Origin: Bacteroidales bacterium UBA7009
Lineage (GTDB): Bacteria > Bacteroidota > Bacteroidia > Bacteroidales > Paludibacteraceae
Assembly (NCBI GenBank): GCA_002449665.1
Contig: DJXH01000027.1
Location: forward strand, 62,001 to 126,000
Direction of reading: 5' to 3'
Length of the DNA: 64,000 nt
Made by a program: the position numbers and the translations under genes. The notes under the pieces were generated by a model. The model did no database searches, was not told where the DNA came from, and was given only the letters and a program-made list of their open reading frames with translations. This document shows, piece by piece, positions 43,465 to 51,588 of this stretch; position 1 is the first letter of the stretch; each line of letters begins with the position of its first letter.

Positions 43465-44507
43465 AAATCTTCCACTATCCGTTTGATTACCATTGCCGAT
43501 TGCTCCCAACTGAATTTAGCCGCTTGTTGTTTGCCCGCTTCTCTTAGTTTCTGTCGCAGACTTTCATTGTGCATTATCTCTTGTATCTTGGTTTGCATAT
43601 CGCTTATGTCAAGAGGATTGAAATATAGTGCTGCATCACTACAAACTTCCTTGAAAGCCGGAATGTCAGATACTATCAGCGGACAGTCTTGTTGCATTGC
43701 TTCCACATTGGGAATGCCGAATCCTTCATATAGTGAAGGATTTATAAATGCCGTTGCGTTGCGATATAGTTGAGCCAAATCTTTATCTTGTACGTATCCA
43801 AGCAGATGCACACCTTTTTTGTCTTTGAATTGTGAAAGTTCTGCATCAGCATATATGGCATTTAGTCCTCCTGCCAAGTAGAGATCAAAATCGGGGTTCT
43901 CCATAGTGCAGTAGGCTTGCATAAGGCGTTTCAAGTTCTTGCGCGGGACGTAACTTGCAACAGCCAAAAGATAGTTATGTCCTTCTTCTTGGGGCAGTAC
44001 ATCCTTTTTTCGCACGGCATTATATACTACTTGAATCTTGTCCGGCTCTATACGTAAGTAGAAGACCAACTCGTCTTTGGAGAATTGACTGACCGTTATG
44101 ATTTTTTTTGCTCGTCGTGCGCACAGAGGTGTCATAATGCGGTAGTATGTGCAATATAGCCAAGAGTAGGAACGCGGACGGAGCAGGTATGAAATATCGT
44201 GGATAGTCAGGATATTGCAGTTGTAGAAAAGTGGACTCAGACCGCTTAAACTCAATAGGATAGCACCATTGTAGTGCTTGTGTACATATCGCGGTAGTGT
44301 TACTTGCTCCCAAAAATGCGATCCTTTCCCACCGATAATTTCAAGAGGAAGGCGGTCTAAATAGTAGTCTTTACAGATGTTCTGCGGAGCTAATATAACA
44401 TAGTTTGCACCTATATGCCGTAGCGCACAACATATCTCGTAGGCAAAACGTTGTATGCCGGTCATACGCTGGCTTAAAAATCTGCCGTTTATAATCAGTT
44501 TGTTCAT
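43461..44507 (-). CDS. Family 4 glycosyltransferase
   Basis: GT-B transferase of 348 residues with the N-terminal INGRFLSQRMTGIQRFAYEI typical of mannosyl- or fucosyl-type GT4 enzymes. The donor site has LLAVASYVPRKNLKRLMQAY and the EX7E motif in FINPSLYEGFGIPNVEAMQQDCPLIVSD. Translationally coupled at both ends (4-base overlaps). Linkage unknown. Confidence 0.9.
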   Translation of the reverse strand: MNKLIINGRFLSQRMTGIQRFAYEICCALRHIGANYVILAPQNICKDYYLDRLPLEIIGGKGSHFWEQVTLPRYVHKHYNGAILLSLSGLSPLFYNCNILTIHDISYLLRPRSYSWLYCTYYRIMTPLCARRAKKIITVSQFSKDELVFYLRIEPDKIQVVYNAVRKKDVLPQEEGHNYLLAVASYVPRKNLKRLMQAYCTMENPDFDLYLAGGLNAIYADAELSQFKDKKGVHLLGYVQDKDLAQLYRNATAFINPSLYEGFGIPNVEAMQQDCPLIVSDIPAFKEVCSDAALYFNPLDISDMQTKIQEIMHNESLRQKLREAGKQQAAKFSWEQSAMVIKRIVEDL

Positions 44508-45577
44508 TCCTTTATCGCTTTTGCCAGATTATCCAAATACTGCCAGCCCCATCGTTTGTCAGGCTCAATATAATTTCCTTCCCCCCACTCGTTCCAAGAT
44601 TTCAAGAATACGATTTGGTGTTCCTCGTCTTTTTTGTTTATTTGATTTTTCACTTTCAATACCTGTTCTCTAAACAGCTGCGGTGTGGATCCGTGAAGCA
44701 CAAATCCGTTCTTTCCGCTTCTCGGCGTATGATCCCAGCGAGGTATAAGGCTCGGAAAAACGTTTTCTCTCTCGCCTTCTCTGCCTACAAGTACCTTGTT
44801 TGCGGCGCGGTATGAATAGACAAAGGGGATAAACCCAAAAGCGTAAAGCAAAAGATTTAATGCGTTCCGTATAATCATCCGCTTGTCTCTGCGGCAGTCG
44901 CCGAGACGAACTACATTAACTGCATCAAATCCCAAATTCAGAATTTTGTCAATCTCTGTGGAGTATAGTGTATGACCTACAAAATAAATTCCTTTCAAGC
45001 CTGCATCTTTTGCCAATTTGTTCCAACGCAATATAAAATTAGTCGCATCTGGGAGTTCAAATGGGCGGTAGATGACTATAAGAGGCTTGCCGTCAACGCG
45101 TATGTATCTTTTGTCTTTCAGCAGTGGCAGAATGTTTTGAAAATGCAGTTCTATATCCTCTTCTTTGTATGTCTGCTCAATTAGTGTTTTGTCGCTTTTG
45201 CCTGTTATGTCCGACCATACTTTTGCTTTCCAACTCTCGTTTGCCCAGCCTATACAAAAGGGGAAGTCCGGTTCGCCTGATTCGAGTACCTGTTGTAAGG
45301 GCTTTTCTAAAAGTTGTTTACCATTACCAAACCAGTAGTGCCAATAGCAAAAGCCTTCTACACCTGCTTGACGTGCCATATCTGCCTGATGTTGGCGTAT
45401 GTCGGGGTCAAGAAGATTATAGTAGCCCAAGTCGGCTGGCACATTCGGCTGTAGGTGTCCCGGATACAGACGTTTTGCGTTTTTTACACTTGTCCATTCA
45501 GTAAAGCCTTTTCCCCACCATTCATCATTTTCGGGTATGGCGTGAAACTGTGGCAGATAGTATGCTATGACTCGCAT
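44504..45577 (-). CDS. WbsX-like (GH99-like) polysaccharide protein
   Basis: A 357-residue protein of the WbsX family, found in O-antigen and capsule clusters. It shares a GH99-like TIM-barrel fold. Signature pieces: AYYLPQFHAIPENDEWWGKGFTEWTSVKNA, GFCYWHYWFGNGKQLLE, IGWANESWKAKVWSD and FLKSWNEWGEGNYIEPD. No signal peptide, so it is cytosolic. Whether these proteins transfer or hydrolyse sugars is unsettled. Overlaps the next gene by 4 bases and the previous one by 13. Confidence 0.88.
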   Translation of the reverse strand: MRVIAYYLPQFHAIPENDEWWGKGFTEWTSVKNAKRLYPGHLQPNVPADLGYYNLLDPDIRQHQADMARQAGVEGFCYWHYWFGNGKQLLEKPLQQVLESGEPDFPFCIGWANESWKAKVWSDITGKSDKTLIEQTYKEEDIELHFQNILPLLKDKRYIRVDGKPLIVIYRPFELPDATNFILRWNKLAKDAGLKGIYFVGHTLYSTEIDKILNLGFDAVNVVRLGDCRRDKRMIIRNALNLLLYAFGFIPFVYSYRAANKVLVGREGERENVFPSLIPRWDHTPRSGKNGFVLHGSTPQLFREQVLKVKNQINKKDEEHQIVFLKSWNEWGEGNYIEPDKRWGWQYLDNLAKAIKE

Positions 45578-46677
45578 ATGGTGTTCAGTATTTTTTGTTT
45601 AAACTGTCCGTTAAAATCATTGCTCTGTGTTTTTCTCCGTCCGTTTTCCGCTATAGTAGTGCGAAACGTGTTGTCTGTGCATTTTTTGAATGCGCTAACC
45701 CAAGCACTTTCGTCAGTAGGAGAAAGAAAAAAGCATTCTTTGCCGTTTTCATAAATTTCGCTTAAACCAGACTCTGTGGTTTGTAGTACGCACACACCTG
45801 CTCTCATTGCTTCTATTGAGACCAAGGGCATAGTCTCGCTAAACGAAGGTAAAGCAAATATATCTAATTCTCTATAGAAAGTACCCATATCTTTGGTGTG
45901 TATAATAAAAAGGATATTGCTATTATCGGTGTATTGAGATTGCAGCCTTTGTCTTTCTTCTTCGTCTTTTACTCCGCAGAGCCATAATTCGCTATCGTGG
46001 TATGATTGATGAAACTTCAAAAATGCATTGATGAGCAAGGATATGTTCTTGCGCTGTTCAAAATGTCCGGCAAATCCGATACGCAAACATTTGTGAGGAT
46101 TTGTGTTAGCAGGTAAAATAAACGGTGCAACGGGATTGTATATGATGGCGGATGGCAGGTGAACAGCGAGTGTCTGCTCCCAGTCTTTTTGCTGTTTATT
46201 AGAAATAAAAATGATTTTACAGGGCTGTTTGTTAATAAATTTCCTGTATAAGTTTTTCAAACTGTCTTTCCAGCCATATAGACTGCTTACCGGCTCGTGA
46301 AAATGCCATATATGTTTTGTCTTTGTCAGTCTTGCCAATTGTGCGCCGAGGATATTAACACTCGTGTTAGAGTATATGACATCAATACTATTTGTCCTTA
46401 TGAAGTTTCGGAGGAATAGAACGGCGTATATGTTGTATAATTCTACCAACTTTGTTCTGACAAGGCTTTTCCCTGCGGAACGATATGGTAAAAGAAGAAT
46501 ATGCTCTTTGCCGATTATGTTAATAAGTTCATTTTTCAGTTCGTTTTCTTGTGCAATGGAAGGCAAGACGACCCACACCTTGCAGCCTGCTTCAATCAAT
46601 ATATTGATAGCAGCAATCAAAACCTGTTCGGCTCCGTGTAAACCGCAGGAATGGCTTATACATAGAATCTTTTTCAT
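45565..46677 (-). CDS. Family 4 glycosyltransferase
   Basis: GT-B transferase of 370 residues. The N-terminus ILCISHSCGLHGAEQVLIAAI is the Gly-rich acceptor loop. The C-terminal half has RIGFAGHFEQRKNISLLINAF and ALPSFSETMPLVSIEAMRAGVCVLQTTESGLSE, the EX7E region. It starts within the end of the EpsG-type gene (4-base overlap). Low GC and many AAA/ATT codons mark this stretch, as often in exchanged polysaccharide clusters. Confidence 0.88.
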   Translation of the reverse strand: MKKILCISHSCGLHGAEQVLIAAINILIEAGCKVWVVLPSIAQENELKNELINIIGKEHILLLPYRSAGKSLVRTKLVELYNIYAVLFLRNFIRTNSIDVIYSNTSVNILGAQLARLTKTKHIWHFHEPVSSLYGWKDSLKNLYRKFINKQPCKIIFISNKQQKDWEQTLAVHLPSAIIYNPVAPFILPANTNPHKCLRIGFAGHFEQRKNISLLINAFLKFHQSYHDSELWLCGVKDEEERQRLQSQYTDNSNILFIIHTKDMGTFYRELDIFALPSFSETMPLVSIEAMRAGVCVLQTTESGLSEIYENGKECFFLSPTDESAWVSAFKKCTDNTFRTTIAENGRRKTQSNDFNGQFKQKILNTICES

Positions 46678-47858
46678 CTTTTGCGTTCTTGGCGGAATGC
46701 TTTTTTGGATATGTTCAACCGCTGTTTACCTGTACTCGGACGAGGGTTGATTTTATATTCTATATAGTTCTGATACGGGTTGTATGCTGCGGCTTCGGGT
46801 GCTTCTGTAAATATTCCACGTGAGAAACTGAAGCAATATAGAGAAATTACGGCAAAGGCAATTATGCGGTCTTTGAATAGCGGGAATATCTCAAGCAACA
46901 TCGGCAGCAGAGCGATGATACCGATGTTGAAGAACAAGCGAAGGCGATTGCTTACCTCCACGAGTTCGTAGCAATAGTAGTAAATTACCAAACTAAGTGC
47001 AAACATATTAAGCATTATAGTGCCGTATGGATTGGTCTTTATCTTGCCGTGGAAAAACATAATACAACCTAAAAGTGCAAGATTGAGCCAAAAGCCGATA
47101 CTTAAACGGCGCGATGTAGCAAACAGTGCCTTTTCGGTGTAAAACTCCGCTTTGTCTGCATAACTGTCTCCAAGCCAGTTTGCTATGGTAAGAAAAACAG
47201 TCTTTATCCACGGTACGCCGAGAATCATAAGAAGTGCACCGCAGCCGACTATGGTCAGATATACCCAAGACGGGAGTTGCTTGTCAAGTAAAAAATAGAG
47301 AGGAAGCATGATAATAGCCATCCTATGGAAGAGGCAGGCAATCAGAACAAGCGCAAGATACTGCCAAACTTTGCGGGAGTGTACAAATTGGAGAGCGTAA
47401 AAACTCAATGCAACAGCGGTTGCCTGACGTATGTAAATCATCTCCAAATTAAAATACAAAATACAATAGTAGCAAAATAGTGCAATTACAGGATATTTTG
47501 TGTATTTGGGTAAGATACTTGCAATAAGCGAGATATTGATGAACGTTACGATAAAAAACAGATGTTGTATAGTCCCGCCGAGCGACTTTACGAGTGAGCA
47601 TAGCAAAACGAACCCTTTTTCCAAATGCTGTTTAAAGAGCAAAGAAGGATTAGTGATAATTTCGCTCAGATAGGGGAACGACTTATAAAATTTTGTATAT
47701 GTGTCCCAATCGCCGCCTGTTTCGTACCTTAACCCTGCTACAGCAATAAGAATAAGTGCTGTCACGGGCAGCAATACCTGTCGGCTCAACCGATCGGTGT
47801 ACTGAAGGTTGAGCAGCGACAACGACAGCAATATGAAAAATACGATAAGATAAAACAT
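46674..47858 (-). CDS. EpsG-family membrane protein, probable polysaccharide polymerase
   Basis: Integral membrane protein of 394 residues from ATG 47858, with about 10-12 helices and the EpsG/Wzy-like signature LRYETGGDWDTYTKFY (about 44-59). It likely polymerises lipid-linked repeat units of the polysaccharide made by the following transferases. It is the first gene of the six-gene operon. The ATG lies only 9 bases past the -7 element, giving a very short leader. No flippase (Wzx), initiating transferase or export gene is in the cluster. Confidence 0.83.
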   Translation of the reverse strand: MFYLIVFFILLSLSLLNLQYTDRLSRQVLLPVTALILIAVAGLRYETGGDWDTYTKFYKSFPYLSEIITNPSLLFKQHLEKGFVLLCSLVKSLGGTIQHLFFIVTFINISLIASILPKYTKYPVIALFCYYCILYFNLEMIYIRQATAVALSFYALQFVHSRKVWQYLALVLIACLFHRMAIIMLPLYFLLDKQLPSWVYLTIVGCGALLMILGVPWIKTVFLTIANWLGDSYADKAEFYTEKALFATSRRLSIGFWLNLALLGCIMFFHGKIKTNPYGTIMLNMFALSLVIYYYCYELVEVSNRLRLFFNIGIIALLPMLLEIFPLFKDRIIAFAVISLYCFSFSRGIFTEAPEAAAYNPYQNYIEYKINPRPSTGKQRLNISKKAFRQERKR

Positions 47859-47867
47859 ATCAGTTTG

Positions 47868-47899
47868 CAAAGGTAAGGCTTATTTGCCGAATAAACAAA
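47868..47899 (-). promoter_or_regulatory. Promoter for polysaccharide operon
   Basis: Minus-strand TTTG (47899-47896) and TACCTTTG (47875-47868), 20-base spacer. Its -33 element sits in the T-run of the rpsP terminator, and the ATG is 9 bases downstream of the -7. Confidence 0.75.
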
Positions 47900-47930
47900 A
47901 AAGGAGGACTGCTTTTCGCTAATCCTCCTT
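47894..47930 (-). terminator. Intrinsic terminator of rpsP
   Basis: Minus strand: stem arms 47930-47923 (AAGGAGGA) and 47908-47901 (TCCTCCTT), followed by TTTTTGTTT. It lies 26 bases after the rpsP stop codon. Confidence 0.85.
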
Positions 47931-47955
47931 GATGTAAGAAACTTTTTGCAGATTT

Positions 47956-48498
47956 TTACTCGGCTGCCTGCTCTGCGTTTTCAGCGGCTGCGGCTTCTTG
48001 TGCTGCCTCTTGTGCGGCGGCTGCAAGAGCCTCGGATGCTGCTTTGCGCTTTGCGGCTACTGCCTCGGCTTTGGCTTTGTTGGCCTCAACCTCTTGAGCC
48101 ATCAGGCGTTTTGCTTCAGCCTGTTTCTTGTCTGCCTCGGCTTGGCTGATCTTGCCGTTCTTGGCATCCTTTTGTGCTTTCCAAGCGTTGAAGCGACGCT
48201 GAGCCTCTTCCTCGCTGAACGCGCCTTTTGCAACACCGCCTTTGAGGTGCTTCATCAGCATAACGCCTTCACCTGAAAGGATGTTACGTACTGTGTCTGT
48301 CGGCTGTGCACCTACACCTACCCAATAAAGTGCGCGATCAAACTTGAGATCGATTTTAGCGGGATTGAGGTTGGGGTTGTACGAACCGATACGTTCGATA
48401 AATTTGCCGTCACGCGGCGCACGGCTGTCTGCTACTACGATGTGGTAGTAAGCGTAGTCTTTATGACCATGACGAGCCAAACGAATCTTTGTTGCCAT
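47956..48498 (-). CDS. rpsP: Ribosomal protein S16 with long Ala/Glu-rich tail
   Basis: Small-subunit assembly protein. Residues 1-80 are standard S16 (TKIRLARHGHKDYAYYHIVVADSRAPRDGKFIERIGSYNP). Then comes a charged region and, from about residue 105, a low-complexity helical tail of Lys, Ala, Glu and Gln. The total of 180 residues is about twice the length of E. coli S16 (82). Extended S16 proteins occur in Bacteroidota. The gene stands alone, without rimM, trmD or rplS, and has its own terminator. Confidence 0.97.
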   Translation of the reverse strand: MATKIRLARHGHKDYAYYHIVVADSRAPRDGKFIERIGSYNPNLNPAKIDLKFDRALYWVGVGAQPTDTVRNILSGEGVMLMKHLKGGVAKGAFSEEEAQRRFNAWKAQKDAKNGKISQAEADKKQAEAKRLMAQEVEANKAKAEAVAAKRKAASEALAAAAQEAAQEAAAAENAEQAAE

Positions 48499-48597
48499 TT
48501 GTTTTTAGGACTTTTAAGGGGGCTGTGATTTCTCGAATCAATCTGCCCCGAGGTTAATAATACTCTCTCTAACTCGTAAAGAGACTGTTGTTTTTAG
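48499..48597 (-). promoter_or_regulatory. rpsP leader with possible structured element
   Basis: 99 bases between tRNA-Leu and rpsP. No full promoter was found here. An imperfect stem pairs GGGGC 48519-48523 with GCCCC 48545-48549 and GATT 48527-48530 with AATC 48536-48539, close to the start codon. It may be a leader control element. Confidence 0.35.
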
Positions 48598-48683
48598 TAC
48601 CGCGGGCGGGACTTGAACCCGCACAGCCATCACTGGCCAAAGGATTTTAAGTCCTTCGTGTCTACCGATTCCACCACCGCGGC
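48598..48683 (-). tRNA. tRNA-Leu (anticodon TAA)
   Basis: 86 bases with a full cloverleaf: acceptor GCCGCGG paired with CCGCGGT, discriminator A, T-arm GCGGGTTCAAGTCCCGC, and anticodon stem AAGGA/TCCTT with loop CTTAAAA giving anticodon TAA. The long variable arm (class II) fits leucine. CCA is not encoded. Confidence 0.96.
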
Positions 48684-48716
48684 AACACTGCCATTCGGTT
48701 TAAGCCGAAAAGCGCG

Positions 48717-48748
48717 CAAAGATAGTGCAAAATTTTGAAACCCGCAAA
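48717..48748 (-). promoter_or_regulatory. Promoter for tRNA-Leu
   Basis: Minus-strand TTTG (48748-48745) and TATCTTTG (48724-48717), 20-base spacer, about 34 bases before the mature tRNA 5' end. rpsP may be read from the same start. Confidence 0.68.
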
Positions 48749-48771
48749 TAATGAGTGAAAAAAGTGAAATT

Positions 48772-49659
48772 TTATCTTCTTTTATGCGCTGTTACCACAA
48801 ACGGAAGACACAGGAGAAGCGGCAAAAGCGTATTGACAACCCACAGCGAGCCGGCGACAATAGCAAGCAGCGGTTCGGCTGTACAATAGCGCGAAAAAAC
48901 GAAGATAGCCCAACTTCCTCTGACCCCTAAATCGAGCACCGGCATATTGGGTGAAACGGTAACTAACAGATAGTAGACCGGTATGGATATAAGTGCTTGA
49001 TAAAGTGTAAAGTCTATACCTAATGCGATGAGCATCAGATACATCTGGACGGAAAAACAAAGATAACGCAAAAAAGAGTAAATACCTATTTGCTTTGTCT
49101 GTATGTCAAGCCCCTTGTGTTCCTTTGAATAGTGTCTAATGCCGAAATAGAAAGCAACTGTAAGAATGAGTGCAGCCGCAGAATAGGTTATGACTATCCA
49201 CAACTGCCTGTCCGAAAGGAAAATAACGGAAGGGATAAGTCCGCATAAAACTATGGTGAAAGTAAGAATCAGCCCGCTGTACAGACCCAAGAAGATTGCT
49301 TTTGCGGCGTTGCCGGTATCTGTCATCATTGCTACACGAGCCGGTATCTCTCCGGCGCGGTAGGGCGTTATGAACGCGCCTGCCATACCGCCGAGCACTT
49401 GCAAAAAAGAGGCTTTTATATTTTGTCTTTCTATCGGAAAGATGGTCTGTTGCCATCGTTTGGCTTCAAGCAGCAGATTGACAGGCATAAGGCATACGCA
49501 AACGAAAAACGCCAAGTACTCTTTGTAAGTTGCTTCTAAAAAAGTCTGTTTAATTGAATCGTAATCTTTGAAAGTAGCAACCTTCCAAATGAGAAAAGCG
49601 TATGCAGCAATGAAGATAATGAGCGATATTACGGAGCGAGCAGAATATGTTTCTTTCAT
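48772..49659 (-). CDS. Lysylphosphatidylglycerol synthase TM-region (AglD/UPF0104-like) membrane protein
   Basis: Polytopic membrane protein of 295 residues from ATG 49659, with seven or eight helices. It matches the flippase-like transmembrane region of MprF without the catalytic half. Recognisable pieces are LLEAKRWQQTIFPIERQNIKASFLQVLGGMAGAFITPYRAGEIPARVAMM and VSPNMPVLDLGVRGSWAIF. Substrate unknown. The ATG is only 4 bases past its -7 element, so the mRNA should be leaderless or nearly so. Upstream in-frame codons lie inside the promoter and are not used. Confidence 0.82.
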   Translation of the reverse strand: MKETYSARSVISLIIFIAAYAFLIWKVATFKDYDSIKQTFLEATYKEYLAFFVCVCLMPVNLLLEAKRWQQTIFPIERQNIKASFLQVLGGMAGAFITPYRAGEIPARVAMMTDTGNAAKAIFLGLYSGLILTFTIVLCGLIPSVIFLSDRQLWIVITYSAAALILTVAFYFGIRHYSKEHKGLDIQTKQIGIYSFLRYLCFSVQMYLMLIALGIDFTLYQALISIPVYYLLVTVSPNMPVLDLGVRGSWAIFVFSRYCTAEPLLAIVAGSLWVVNTLLPLLLCLPFVVTAHKRR

Positions 49660-49663
49660 AGCG

Positions 49664-49711
49664 CAAAAGTACGGCAATTTTTGCAGGTGTGCAAAAATTT
49701 TCATACTTTTG
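49664..49711. promoter_or_regulatory. Interlocked divergent promoter module (flippase-like / HhH protein)
   Basis: Minus: TTTG 49695-49692 and TACTTTTG 49671-49664. Plus: TTTG 49680-49683 and TACTTTTG 49704-49711. Both spacers are 20 bases. The centre is TTTGCAGGTGTGCAAA (49680-49695). Start codons lie 4 bases beyond each -7 element. Confidence 0.8.
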
Positions 49712-49715
49712 CCAC

Positions 49716-50636
49716 GTGAAACGCGCTGTTTTTATATTGCTTATTCTGTCTTTAGTCACGTCTTTACGGGCGCAATTTGCTTATGAGGCAGAGTTGCAGG
49801 ATGTAGTGGCAGATATTTACAGTTTTCTTACCGAAAGGGGCGAGACCGATTTTGAGGAGTTGCAGACCGTTTTGCAAGACATAGCGGCGCACCCGCTCAA
49901 TATCAATGCCGCTACTGCTGATGAACTCAAACAACTTCGATTCCTGACCAACAATCAGGTAGATGCACTTCTTCTATATGTTCATCACCACCCTATGGAA
50001 AGTCTGTCGGAGTTGCGGCTCATACCCGAACTGAAGGACTATGAGGTGCGTAATCTGCAGCCTTTCGTCTATGCAGGCAAGGCGGAAAAAGACGAGCCGC
50101 TCTATATAAGGGAAGTGTTTTCCAAAGCAAGGCACGAGATTATGCTGCGGACGGACGGCAGATATATGGAAGACCCTTTTCGCGACAAGCAGACTGACCC
50201 TGTATATGCTCAACTGAAATACAATTTCAACTATCATAACCGCGTTCAGGCAGGTCTCTCGTTACGTCGTCCTACGGGCGGCGGTGCAAGTTCGCTGCTG
50301 TACGGCGGTTATCTGCAACTGAAGAAGATTAAATGTATTGAAACTCTTGTGGCTGGAAATTTTCAGGTTCAGTTCGGGCAAGGTCTGGTCAGTGCGTATC
50401 CTTTTCATACAGGCAAGAGTTTTTATGTACTTAATGCCGCCTCTTCGCCTGAGGGTCTGCGCAAGTATTCCACGCCGGACGGCGGCGGTATGACCGGCGC
50501 GGGGGCAACGCTTCGTTTCGGTAAGACGGATGTGAGCGCGTGGTATAGTTTTAACAACGAGAACGACAGCATAAGAAGGCATACAGTGGGAGCCAATGTG
50601 AGCGTAAGGCTCAAAAAAAATTCGGTGCTACCATAA
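49716..50636 (+). CDS. Helix-hairpin-helix outer-membrane protein, N-terminal part (frameshifted)
   Basis: First 306 residues of a gene split by a frameshift. The start is a GTG at 49716, 4 bases after the -7 element TACTTTTG, followed by a signal peptide (VKRAVFILLILSLVTSLRAQ). A helix-hairpin-helix pair like ComEA follows (about 55-110: PLNINAATADELKQLRFLTNNQVDALLLY, SLSELRLIPELKDYEVRNLQPFV), then barrel-like strands. The frame closes at TAA 50634-50636, 14 bases after a run of eight A (50613-50620). With one more A, or a -1 slip, it continues directly into the next frame. Confidence 0.75.
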   Translation: MKRAVFILLILSLVTSLRAQFAYEAELQDVVADIYSFLTERGETDFEELQTVLQDIAAHPLNINAATADELKQLRFLTNNQVDALLLYVHHHPMESLSELRLIPELKDYEVRNLQPFVYAGKAEKDEPLYIREVFSKARHEIMLRTDGRYMEDPFRDKQTDPVYAQLKYNFNYHNRVQAGLSLRRPTGGGASSLLYGGYLQLKKIKCIETLVAGNFQVQFGQGLVSAYPFHTGKSFYVLNAASSPEGLRKYSTPDGGGMTGAGATLRFGKTDVSAWYSFNNENDSIRRHTVGANVSVRLKKNSVLP

Positions 50637-50737
50637 CGGATAAGATTTTTTCCGATTCTGTTAGTTACTATTTTGCCAAGGCTGCTTATAATCAGCGTTA
50701 TTTTAGAGGTAACAATCAGTTTATTGCCGGTGCGGAT

Positions 50738-51583
50738 ATGCGTTGCAAATACGGTATGGCGGAAGTGTTTGCCGAGGCTGCTGCGGCGCAAAACGCAGGT
50801 AGTTGGGGCTATGGAGTTGTAGCCGGCACTGTGCTTGACCCTTTGCCCGATGTCGGTCTGACGCTGCTTTATCGTTACTATTCGCCGTATTTTGACAATA
50901 GCGACTCATACGCTTTCAGCGAGACATCCCGGCTTAATGATGAGAACGGACTGTATGCGGGTGTGGAAGTGAAAAGTCTGAAAAACTGGATATTCAGTGC
51001 TTCGGGAGATGTGTTTTATTTCTCCGGTATTAAATACGGCATACCTTACTCTCCGTCTTGGGGATATGATGCTGCTTTGGAGACTATGTATATACCTTCG
51101 GCGCGTTGGCAAGGTTCGCTGCGTTTGCGTGCAAGGGAGAAAGGGCGAAAAAGCACCTACAGCCTACGCTGGCGAATGAGATATACAGACGGCGGCTGGC
51201 AGGTGCAGCCGACCGTTGAGGCTAATATGGCGGCAGATAGAGAGTCCTCGTTAGGTTATGGTATATCGTTTTATCAGGATGTCAGATATGTCTTTTCTTC
51301 TGTGCCGCTATCGTTGTCGCTGCGTGTTCAGGGGTTTTATGTGCCGTCTTGGGACAACAGAATCTATGCTTATGAAAGCGATGTACTTTACGGCTATTCC
51401 AACAACGCTCTATATGGCGAGGGCGGAAGGGCTTATATCAATCTCAAATGGCAGATAATAAAGCAACTTGCTATGTATCTGCGTGTGAGCGAAACGATAT
51501 ATACAAAGCGTTGGGCAGAAAAAAGGCAGATGCCTTCGCCGTTTCGCACGGACGTGCATCTGCTTTTTAGAGCCGTATTATAA
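50738..51583 (+). CDS. Helix-hairpin-helix outer-membrane protein, C-terminal part
   Basis: Continuation of the split gene, 281 residues from the first ATG. The open frame extends back without a stop to the A8 run near 50620 (first residues FGATITDKIFSDS), so it is not an independent gene. The content is alternating aromatic and polar strands of an outer-membrane barrel (LTLLYRYYSPYFDN, SLRLRAREKGRKSTYSLRWRMRYT) ending in DVHLLFRAVL. Joined, the protein would be about 622 residues, near the length I expect for related Bacteroidales proteins. Confidence 0.7.
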   Translation: MRCKYGMAEVFAEAAAAQNAGSWGYGVVAGTVLDPLPDVGLTLLYRYYSPYFDNSDSYAFSETSRLNDENGLYAGVEVKSLKNWIFSASGDVFYFSGIKYGIPYSPSWGYDAALETMYIPSARWQGSLRLRAREKGRKSTYSLRWRMRYTDGGWQVQPTVEANMAADRESSLGYGISFYQDVRYVFSSVPLSLSLRVQGFYVPSWDNRIYAYESDVLYGYSNNALYGEGGRAYINLKWQIIKQLAMYLRVSETIYTKRWAEKRQMPSPFRTDVHLLFRAVL

Positions 51584-51588
51584 TCAAG

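Noticed and set aside
46806..46826. Possible parS-like site (TTCCACGTGAGAA)
   Set aside because: Only the central CCACGTG matches; the outer arms are not palindromic and it lies inside the EpsG-type gene. CACGTG cores at about 8778 and 49714 are weaker still.
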